Below, one piece after another: positions 10,501 to 20,800 of a stretch of DNA of 64,000 nt. The DNA lies in NCBI RefSeq assembly GCF_030253575.1, contig NC_080569.1:2748001-2812000 (forward strand), given 5' to 3'. This DNA comes from Rhododendron vialii (lineage: Eukaryota > Streptophyta > Magnoliopsida > Ericales > Ericaceae). Within the stretch, counting starts at the first letter, position 1. Every line of letters starts with the position of its first letter. Under the pieces are notes generated by a model that was given only the letters and a program-made list of their open reading frames with translations, searched no databases and was not told the DNA's origin. The position numbers and the translations under genes were made by a program.

Positions 10501-13500
10501 AAATAAAGGAACATGTGAATTCTATACAATCGATGTTGGGGTCTATGAACGATGGAGGTCGTGTGAGCATATCAGCTTATGATACCGCATGGGTAGCTCT
10601 AGTTGAAGATCTCCACGGAAATGGTGGTCCTCAGTTCCCCAAATGCCTTGAATGGATTTCTAATAATCAGCTCCCCGATGGTTCATGGGGTGACGCTTTG
10701 ATATTCAAAGCCAGTGATCGATTAATCAGCACTTTAGCTTGTGTAATTGCACTAAAATCATGGAACATTCATCCGGACAAAACCAAAAAAGGTAAGTAAT
10801 TCAACAGTGCTAAAATACTATATCCTATGTGACCTTTTTCCCTATACTGCACGCGTTCAATTCATGAACTGTTTATCAAATTTGTGACTAACTGGTGTGT
10901 ATGTTTTCGGTCGAAAAAAGGAATGGAATTCGTCAAAGAAAACATACACAAGCTTGAAGATGAGAATGAGGAGAACATGCTGAGTGGCTTTGAAGTAGCA
11001 TTCCCTTCGCTTATAGAAATCGGTCGCAAGTTAGATATCAAAGTCCCAGTTGATCATGTAGTATTACAGGAGATCTATGCCAGGAGAAATCTGAAGCTCG
11101 CAAGGTACGTAGTTTTCGATAGAAGTAATTAATTCTTCCCTAGACATATATTGTTGGCAGTTTTCGAAAGCCCAATTGCAAGCGTATCAATCTATTCGCA
11201 AAGAATTTCACGGAGACCTCATCATCCATTGACTTTTTTCTGGCTCAATCCCTCGCTTGATCTTAAAAGGGGACAAACAGAGACCCCCTCATCTATAAAC
11301 ATAAGCCGATTAGAACCCTTAGCTAAAAGACCATTAAGACATGCTTATTGTTCTTTACTTACAGACATGCTCCTCCACCCCTCTCTCTCCTCATTCCCAT
11401 TTAGTTCAAAAACAGGAAGAAAAATTGAACCTAATTATACAAGGCAACCAATTCAAATTACATTATACCAGGCAGAGCCGTTGCAAAGACAGCGGGGTTG
11501 GTGGTGTTTTTAATGATGAAGATTTGGATACTTGTAAGAAGAGAGTATATGGAATGTCTATTACAGTAATTTTGACCATTTTGGTGATCCTGTTTTGGAA
11601 TACACACAAGTAATATGTGATTATTTGGTTTGTGCAATATATATATATATATATATAGGATACCAAAGGGCATAATGCACAGGGTGCCCACATCACTGCT
11701 CTATAGCCTGGAAGGAATGCAAGACCAAGACCTGGATTGGGAAAAGCTACTTAAGTTTCAGTTTCCAGATGGATCATTCTGCACTTCTCCTTCTTCCACC
11801 GCGTTTGCATTAATGCAGACTAAAGATGAAAAATGCTTGAGATATCTTAGCACAACCGTTGAAACATTCGTCGACGGGGGAGGTAATTAAGTGCTTATAA
11901 CACTTTGCAGTACTACAGGCGATGTGGGCTCACCCGATCGAGCTCGATTAACTTGAATCGACATTGCTAATTAACAACATGATCGAATGATCTTTACCGG
12001 AAAAAAAAAAAACATGATCGAATGATCAACCCAGGACCACCACCTTCACAACACAACACACACACACCCCATACCAGCGAATCTGGTACACAAGGAGCAC
12101 ACATTGCTTTTTATGTCCTTTTATGTGGGTGTTTAACATGCACGTGACATGTTGTCCAAAATGTTGACAAGTATTGTGTAATAAACTTGCTTTAATTTTA
12201 GATTTTACAGCTCTATAGTTATCTAGCCTGTTTTTTTTTAATATTCAGTTCCCAATGTTTACCCCGTGGACATACTTGAGCTCCTTTGGGCTGTTGATAG
12301 GCTCCGACGCCTTGGAATTTCCCGGTATTTCCAGTCAGAGGTTACAGAATGTTTGGATTACGTCTACAGGTATATTTAAAATCAACTAATATATATATAT
12401 ATATATATATATAGTTAAATTACAAAGGATCTTTAGTGCAATGATTTTTTCCATAACTAAGTTAAAATTCAGATATTGGACTGAGCAAGGAGTTTTTTCA
12501 GCAAGCAATTCTACCATTCATGACATAGACGACACAGCCATGGGTTTTAGGCTTTTACGACTACACGGCTACCAAGTTTCTGCTGGTAAGTTTAGTGCTT
12601 GGTTTGGTTTCTCAAAAGTCCTTTTTTCTCAATTTTTTTTAAAAAAAATCTTTAATTAACTTTTCAAGTTTCTCTAGAAAAGGAAGGTTAACTAGTTACA
12701 ACAGAAGATCCAAAATAAGGGAATTTGTAGAGAACTCAAACCAGAGAGGAGTACTTAAGTTATAACTATTGGATTTGCATCTCTCTTTCTTTTCTCGATC
12801 AGCAGATGTGTTTCAGCATTTTGAGAAGGATGGGGAGTTCTTCTGCCTTGCTGGGCAGTCAACTGAGGGAGTAACTCCAATGTATAACCTGTATAGGGCT
12901 TCTCAGATTCTATTTCCAGAAGAAAATATCCTCGAAGATGCCAAGAAATTCACATCCAAGTTCTTGAGAGAGAAACAAGCCAGCAACAAGCTCCTAGATA
13001 AATGGGTAATAGCCAAGGACTTACCCGGTGAGGTACGAATGTGATTTTGATACTTACAGTACTCTGTTTATCAACTACTAGTGTTGTACCCGTTCGATAC
13101 ACAAGGCCTAAAGAAACACCAATGTGATTTTCAACGCTAGTTAAGGGAAAAGGAAATGTGTACAAAAATTTCTTGATCTTATATCAGGTGGGATATGCTC
13201 TGGACGTGCCATGGTATGCCAGCCTACCTCGGGTGGAGACGAGGTTCTACTTGGACCAATATGGTGGTGCAGCTGATGTCTGGATTGGCAAGACCTTGTA
13301 CAGGTAACTTTTGTTATTTTTGTTCACTTGACGCTTGATACGTAGCAGAGATTTTTTCTTTTCCTTTTTTCAATAACAAACTCTTGAAGGCCAAAACCGT
13401 CGTCCACTAACAAGAAGAACAATTAAATCGGAACAAAACATAGTGCCAATTAACGAATTACTAGCCCAAAAGAGGGCATGAAATTTGAAATCATGCTCTG

Positions 13501-15587
13501 AATTGTCATGATTGAATTATGTTTTGTTTCCACATTCTCCAAATAGTATGTTTAGTTGTTTGTACAGAAAACAAATATCACCGAAAGCCTAAGAAATAAT
13601 CGCTGCCAGAATAGTTTGTTCGTTGTCAACCTAAAAATCGCAACTATATATCACTCTGGGGGCTAGTTTGAATTGCTAAATGCAGTTTATAGTATTAACC
13701 ATTTTGCAGTGATTCTGAATTCGATTTTTTGTATCATTCGCCGCCCCAGGCTGCTTAATGTTAGTAGTAACAACTACTTGGAGCTTGCCAAATTAGACTA
13801 CAAGAACTGCCAAGGATTGCATTTGAGAGAATGGAACACCATTCACAAGTATGATATTATACCTAGCTTGCATTCAAAAGTTTGCTCCATTGTTGTAAAT
13901 TTTCTTAAGTTGAGATTTAAGTTACCAATTACTTTTGCCAATCAAAAAAAAAAGTTACCAATTACTTTCTATATAGATGGTACACAGAATGCAACCTTGA
14001 ACAGTTTGGAATGAGCAAAAAAGACATGCTCTTCGGATATTATTTGGCTACAGCAAGTATCTATGAACCAGAAAGGGCAAAAGAGCGACTTGCATGGGCT
14101 CAAACCAGAATATTGATGGAAGCGGTTGTATCTTCTTTTGAAAACGAAGGAACTTGGGAGAGGAGTGCGTTCCTTTGTGAATTTAGAAAGCGTCGTAGTG
14201 ACTACGTGACTAGTAGGTGGTAAGTACACAATCCATTGAATTGCTAGCAGCCTTTTTCACAATATGTACCACTTGAGTTGAACATGGTGAACCATTCAAG
14301 ATAACAAGAGGTTACATGAACGATGGTAGTATAATATTTACTCCATACTTTGTAGGGATGGAAAAATAACGAGGGGACAGGGACAGGGACTTGTCGCGGT
14401 ATTGCTTGGAACCCTCAATCGACTCTTGTCCGATGCGCATGTGGTACAGGATAGGGAAATATTCCACCACCACTTACATCAAACTGTAAGTTACTATATA
14501 GTACTTGTTCTTGAACATGGATCGATCATGTCTTCAATCTCGTCCCATGCTCCTCTTTTGTAGTATTTTTCACCAAAATAAAGGTATAGAACCAACATGA
14601 AAACAACTAGGGCACAAGATTTCATGCCATATCATCGATAACATGCTCTCTCTTTTTTTCTATGTTGTCTTGTGGGTGAAGTGGGAGACGTGGATAATGA
14701 CGTGGCAAGAAGATGGTGACATGCGAGAGGGACAAGCAGAACTTTTAGTCCGTACAATAAATTTGTGTGCCAATTTTGGGGCGCCTGAGAAACTTCCACA
14801 ACTCTCCCATCCTCGGTACAAGCATCTCAACGACATTGCCAATGGAGTTTGTTGCCAACTCCTGCAGTTTCAACACCGGCAACCATCACGCAACAAGGTA
14901 AAATAACCAAGTAATCAAATGAATGGACTCGTTAGTTCTCTGTATCGTTATACGTACATATCATGTATGGCTTAACAAAAACAAGTTAAATCATGCACAC
15001 GAGAAGCGAAGCTTCTTGATTCTCGATGAACATCGGAGAAAAATTTTATTCAATAACTTGTTCATTCACATGGATACATGATTGAGAGCATCAAATACAC
15101 TGTCTTGGATGATTACAATCCTCTGTTTATATGTAAGCTCAAAATTCTAAAACCAAATCAAAATATCAAAATAAAGTTTAATTCTATATATTCTGATTTT
15201 TTTTTTTTTGAACCGCAATAGAAAATTAAGTTAAAAAGTTCTAATTAAGACTACACAAAGAAAACTAGGCACATATAAAATCGCCGAAATATAATACTTA
15301 TTTTATCTTTGGTTGCGTATATTAGCTTCGCTTATTTAGTTGTGATTACTCTACTTTTGTAACGTGAGCAGATTCAGGGCAAGGACAAGTGCAACACAAC
15401 CCTCCGTATCGAATCAGACATGCAAGAACTAGTGCAGTTAGTAGTTTGTGCTTCATCAGATGACATCGACTCTGATATCAAGCAAACTTTTCTTGCAGTT
15501 GCAAAGTCTTACTATTATGCTGCCTATTTTGTTCCTGCAACTATTGATTTTCACATTGCCAAAGTACTACTTGAAAGAATAGTGTGA
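7537..15587 (+). CDS. Class II diterpene synthase (CPS-like), copy 2, complete; unusual active site
   Basis: Exons: 7537-7630, 9496-9545, 10485-10791, 10921-11104, 11659-11882, 12249-12369, 12473-12585, 12806-13032, 13188-13303, 13750-13848, 13977-14219, 14356-14485, 14682-14897, 15372-15587. They sum to 2340 nt, one frame of 779 aa plus stop, close to the roughly 800 aa usual for the family. Order: Ser/Thr-rich plastid transit peptide (exon 1), the [10 protein letters not shown] linker (50-nt exon 2), [10 protein letters not shown], the QLPDGSWGD repeat, the acidic EDENEENM patch, then DIDDTAM, the DxDD general acid (near 12520). There is no DDxxD, so it only makes a bicyclic diphosphate. 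Known family residues: the ent-CPS His of LHS (AtCPS 263) is Tyr here (LLYSLEGM, codon 11702-11704), the partner Asn of PNV is kept, and AtCPS His331 is Leu ([10 protein letters not shown]). The acceptor at 10484 is pyrimidine-poor. An extra exon in the 1.9-kb first intron cannot be excluded. Confidence 0.9.
9028..9177. mobile_element. Mutator-like MITE with 9-bp target duplication
   Basis: This 150-bp element lies in intron 1 of diterpene synthase copy 2. Ends GAGAAATGCTA and (reverse complement) GAGGAGTGCTA are extended by long inverted arms around AATTGACCCTTAAAGTG. It is flanked on both sides by TTATAAAAA (9019-9027 and 9178-9186). A 9-bp duplication is the hallmark of Mutator-type insertion. 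Confidence 0.75.
11639..11656. repeat. (TA)n tract at a splice acceptor
   Basis: About nine TA units run directly into the AG acceptor of the exon at 11659 in diterpene synthase copy 2, replacing the usual pyrimidine tract. Another (TA)n lies at about 12390-12412 in a later intron. Confidence 0.8.
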
Positions 15588-16947
15588 TATTTGTATGAAA
15601 AAAGTATCAATATCTCAAGAGACGTATTGCGAATTCTAATTAATGGGTGTTTTTATCCTAAGCTAATCTAATTGTCATTATATTTGTCTTCTTTAAATTT
15701 TCTTAGATTCCCATCATTTTCTATTTGTCTTCTTTAAAATTTTGTTAGATTTCCATTAATTTTTCTCGTTCATTTTGGCGAAAGGAATTTAAAAAGTAAA
15801 AACTAGTGAGCAAAAACTTAAAAAGTTTACTAAAGACAAAAAAAAAAAAAAAAAAAATCAACAGAAACAATTTTACTATCTTTCTTTTGGTTGAGATTCT
15901 ATACTTTTTCAATTTTTGGTCCGAATTGGTGCTAATTTTTTTCATATAAGCTAGAGATGTCCGGTCCCATTCCTCACAGATCATGTAAATTAAAAACTAA
16001 ACCACGAATCATAGGAATCGAATCAGAAAGTTTTAGATCAAAATTTTTTTGGGGCCACTTCATTGACTTCACTCACACGTGAATGGTGTAAAAGTGTGAA
16101 ATGACTATAGGAGAGACCGTAGGCATAAATTTGAGGTACACGTAAACTGGGCTGAGACACGTTGCCTCACCTTAGAAAAATAAGAAGTTTCATATGAGGT
16201 ACTTTGTTGCCATTTCATAGTACAGTCTGTTCTTTCTTTTTTTTTTATCCAATTTGAAACAAGATATATCTTCAACGATTCGCCATTAACCATCATTATC
16301 GATATCAGAAAGTCTAAGCTCATTGCACATGTCCACCACACGTGTGTGGAGTTCACTCCGGATCTCATAAAAATACAGAAAAATACCATAAATTTTAAAA
16401 TATTTTTTTATGAGATAAAAAATCGAATATCGGTAAGTATTTTTTCTGGATTCGTAACTACTCAGTTTCGCCCTTAGGAATTCAGAAAAAATACTTACCG
16501 GTTTTCGTTGGAGCTGATATTTTACACGAATTCATAAAAAATTACGCGTATTTTCGGTTGCAGACGGGTGGCGGAAGAGACGGTAAACTTACATGGGAAC
16601 GGCGCCGTTTGGCCTCATTCGCCTTTTTCCTTTTCCGTTTTATCGTGCATCTTGGTCGTGCGTTCGAAGATTCGCACTGAGAGTGTTGATGGACCGTTCC
16701 CATTTTAGTGTGGAATACTCCACATCGTTTTCCCTAACAGCTGGTTTTGTCAGTTTTCCACGAAGAATTCTTCGTATTTCCACCAGTGAAGAAAAAACCT
16801 CTTCCTTTGATTCAGCTTACACTCACATCGTTGAAAGGAGGTGTTTTTTTTACTAAACTAAAAGTCGTGGCTATAACTTTTTTATTTTGTCTCTATTCGT
16901 TTTTTTTTTTTTTTTACGTTCATTGGTTTTGCGTCAAATTTTTATGT
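15588..16947. other. Intergenic AT-rich stretch after the diterpene synthases
   Basis: No gene is supported. A block near 15764-15830 (CGTTCATTTTGGCGAAAGGA...AAAAAGTAAAAACT) is a degenerate relative of the arms of the inverted-repeat element at 16948-17352. A perfect 18-base inverted repeat (CGGTAAGTATTTTTTCTG) lies at about 16430-16448 and 16484-16501 and could form a hairpin. Confidence 0.5.
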
Positions 16948-17352
16948 ATTATTGGTTCGTTTTGACGAGAGGATCGAAAAAGTAAAAAGTTAAGACTTTT
17001 ATACAAGTATTTTTGAATATATCCCAAAAAAAGGTACTCCACCTGTTCGGATTTAATTGTCCCTAGTTCTATTCTAACCGGTAAAAAATAGATTATATCT
17101 TTGAATTCGTAATGAATTTCATATCGAATATGAATCTTGTTTGATAGATCTCGATTAGTTCTATAATACAATATTTTCGAAATCACGTAAAACATTATAA
17201 ATTGAAAAATATAATCGATTGAAAAATGACATGAACTCTAAAAAAAACTATTAAATCCGGACGGATGGAGTATATATTTCACAAAAAAAATTGAGCAAAA
17301 GTCAATTGTTTTTACTTTTTCAATCCCTCCCATAAAAACGAATCAATAATAT
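16948..17352. mobile_element. Inverted-repeat element hosting a Stowaway MITE
   Basis: The arm at about 16948-16998 (ATTGGTTCGTTTTGACGAGAGG, then GAAAAAGTAAAAAG) is matched in reverse complement at about 17302-17352 (CCCTCCCATAAAAACGAATC). The Stowaway element at 17035-17272 lies between the arms, so this element was the older target. Confidence 0.5.
17035..17272. mobile_element. Stowaway-type MITE (Tc1/mariner)
   Basis: The left end TACTCCACCTGTTCGGATTTAA and the right end, in reverse complement TACTCCATCCGTCCGGATTTAA, are terminal inverted repeats of the CTCCNTCCG kind typical of Stowaway. TA is at both ends. About 238 bp, AT-rich, non-coding. Confidence 0.75.
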
Positions 17353-17844
17353 ATACTCTGTTTGGTTTAAAATTAACAAACGCAAAAAAATAAATAAATA
17401 AATTGAAGGAGGACAAAAGGAAAAAAAATCGTAATCTACAACTTATAGTTTAAGTTTAGAGGAACGAGATCTAACTCTTGTGTAGTCGAGTGACAGGCAA
17501 GTGATGGACCACGCCGGTACTAATGAATTCAAAAAAAATTACTCCGTACTTTTCAACGTCCTGACTCCTAACATCGAACTTTAATCTGGGAGCAAATCCA
17601 CCGATCAACTGGTTAAACGGTTGGCTGAACATTTCTCGCTGCTCTCTCCTTTCCTTCACTCGCGGTCACAGCCGGCGACCAACATACACGCGCCTCATCA
17701 GCTCACACTGTAGTACGTCATCTCCCCGCCACGTGTCACTCGATACCCCTCCGTCCGTACCCTCGCAATCTGGACTTTACTCTTTACTGAACTGTCTCAG
17801 AACACACCCTCCCTCTCTCTCTCTCTGTCTGTCCTCCACCCGAT

Positions 17845-20800
17845 ATGGATACCCTCCTCCTCGGCTGCCCATCCACGGCCAAACGCCCCTGCTGCTCACT
17901 ACCGTCCGATCCCCTCGTCTTAACCGCGAGCCATAGGGTTTCGATTTCCAGACCGGATCCAATGGACCGGCTACTGGAATCGTTCCTAGGTCTATCCGAT
18001 TCGACGTCGACGCTCTCCCTAGACCTCTCCTTTGACCGCCTGCTCGAGTCCAGGCCTTGTGATTCGGACCAGAACGATATGATCGAGCGGGCGATGAGGT
18101 TGGGATCTGTGCTCCTCGAAGCCGGTAAGAGATCTGCCAGAAAGCGCGCCACTATGCACAACGCCGTCGTTTGGGCCCTGCCTCCTGATCTCACTACCAA
18201 AGTACGTGTGGATTGTTTTTTTTTGTTGTTGTAATTGGAAAGATTTGCGCGTTAGATGTGGTGTTTTGAGTTAATTCAGGATTGGGAAATTTCACTGTAA
18301 TGGGTTGCGTTATGGATTCGTTATAATTTTCAATTTGTGCGCTGCATTGTTGATTAACTTATGACGGGCCGTGAAAACATCTATTCTAATATAGATATAG
18401 AAAGGGAAAATACCAAGTGGTGTGAGCCACAAAAGTAATATCCAACGTTGTCCTAACAAATAAAATTCTGCAACTGCTTTTACTGTAACATGAATTAACT
18501 GTGAGGGCAAAGCAGTAGAATCATTGGAGTCCAACGCCCCATATATTCCAAGTGTGCCCGACCAGTAGTGTTATATCTATTGCATTCCCTTGTCAACTTA
18601 ATGGCTGAGCTCGAGGATTACTGTTATTTGTTGTTGATATTTTCAGGGTTGTATAATTTGTCTGCAAGGTTTTGATTTTGGACGTAATTAATGGAAGTTT
18701 ACAATTATGGATTTTATGAATTTGTCAACTTTTTTTTTTTTTTTTGGGTGAATGATGAAGATGGCAATTAGAATGAAGATGTTTAATTTTACGGTGGCTT
18801 AACCATGCATGCTCATATTACTTGTATGTGCTGTGCAGGTTTTTTCCGTACTTGATACGCAGAGCGTATGCTACGCTGCAGCTACGTGCACATTGTTCCG
18901 TAAGTGTACGATGGATCCTTTGTGCTATGCCAACATTGACTTGACGGCAGAAGTCCCAAGGGTCAATAATGTGGTTGTGTCTACGTTTATTCAACGAGCT
19001 GGAAAAGTTCTTCAGTAAGGGTTTTTTTTTAACTTACGTCTCCTGGCATGTTTCTATGCTATTCTCTTTCTTTTTAAGCTTCATTGTAGTTGCCTGTGTC
19101 ATAAGCGATTGTATTTTTTTTATCATTAAGATTTGCTTGAAATTGTTTGGAATTGATATTGACGAGTTAAAAAGTAGAAGTAGAACTAGACCATCCAAGG
19201 TGGGCTTGAGTTTTGATTGGATATTGGATTATATCCTTTCTTCGAGTTTTGTCCATTTGGCAAAATAGAGAAACCTACCTATTGGCTACTTGTATTGAGA
19301 ACATAACCACCTTATTTGATAAGGCATGGATCTAGTAAGTTATCTTGGTCTGGATATGTATATATAGAGTACATACATATCTAACTATACAGAGATGTGT
19401 ATATATGTATGAATGAAAATATAAAAAGCAGAGATTTTTTCAAGATGAAGGTATGACAAGGTAGCTGGCATACATGCCTTCACAGTTGGATCTCCTTACT
19501 AAAGCAAGCAGAAAGATGCTTGGATTCCTATGCTTTTACTGGTAAGACAAGTTATATGTACCCGCGGCAACTAGGCTTCAACTAAGTAGGAGTGACGCCG
19601 ATCCAAAAAAATAAACACTGAAGTAGGAGTGACCTTGGTCCGGGCTTACTTGGGCCTCAGATGATGAACTTATGCTTGGTTCAGAGACAATCTTACTGAG
19701 GATGGGAAGGAAATGAAAGCTAATTGACTCAATTAAATGACCGTTTGGTTTTAGTGATGCATATGCTCTAAGGGTGGACAGATACACAAGGGGAAATGTG
19801 AAGATGAACTGATTTGTGGCTGGAAGGGGGTGAAAGGTCAAACTCCAAGGAATCTTAATTATAGAAATTATCGTGTTTATTTTTTGTGTCTACGTGTGCC
19901 ACTATCTTTGGTGAGCTATTTTTTAGTTTTCCTCTTGTCTTTCATATTCTTCACACGATGTATCATATTTGTCTTCAGTTCATAGTTCGCTTACAGTTTC
20001 TCCACTTATTGGTGATATCCTTTATTTTAAATTTCCTAAACTCAGGTCTCTCAAGCTAGGTATAGTTCCTGGACCAACTGCATCACCGGGATCCTCTCAA
20101 CCGCTAGTTTATACTATCAGAAATTCTGCGGATGCACCTGGCTTTTCATGGAATGATAAGAGATCAAGACAGGGAAAGGAGTCATCTAGTCTCACAAGGT
20201 CCTGTTTGAGCTCTTTGAGTGGGGACAGTGATGCTCCTGGGTATGCTTTTAAAGAGAATTCAGTATATTTGGTGTTTACTGTTGTAAAACGTGGGGTAGG
20301 ACCATGCCTTATTAAAAGTCCTGAGTTTTAAACACACTGCAATCTATGAAGTCGCATTTTGCTTAACATGATGTGTTTTTTGGGCTTACATAACGTGCCT
20401 GGTTGGGCAATAGGCTCGCTGTATGGGATACCTTGTCAATCCTATATCTACTTCTATCTAGGTATACTCGCAGTCACACTTGCACAAACATTTTTTGTGA
20501 ACCCGGAACCACTACAGAATAGGTGCTCTTGTAGCTAGAGAGAGTGGTTTTAGTGGTATTGACTTTGTTTCTCTATTTGGTAACTGGAAGGGCTCGTTTG
20601 AGGAGGTTGCACCTCTACAATATTGAAAGAATGGATAACGCAGCTCTGTGTGCAGCTTTGTCAGCCTGCCCATCTCTCCTTGATCTAGAGATTGTTGGAC
20701 TGTAAGTAAAATTTTAATCTTTTACTACTTGCTTTAAGTTTTTATCGTACCACGCTCTCACATGGAACTAAACATAGTTCGTATGGCTCTTGGCCATTAA

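Noticed and set aside
10473-10799. Starting diterpene synthase copy 2 at 10473 or at the ATG at 10494
   Set aside because: 10473 is a GTG, and a start at 10494 would leave no plastid transit peptide. Exons 7537-7630 and 9496-9545 fit by phase and family motifs and restore a normal length.
16593-16965. Plus-strand frames of 87 and 72 codons near 16.6-16.9 kb
   Set aside because: No domain and no plausible promoter; they run into repeat arms and T runs.
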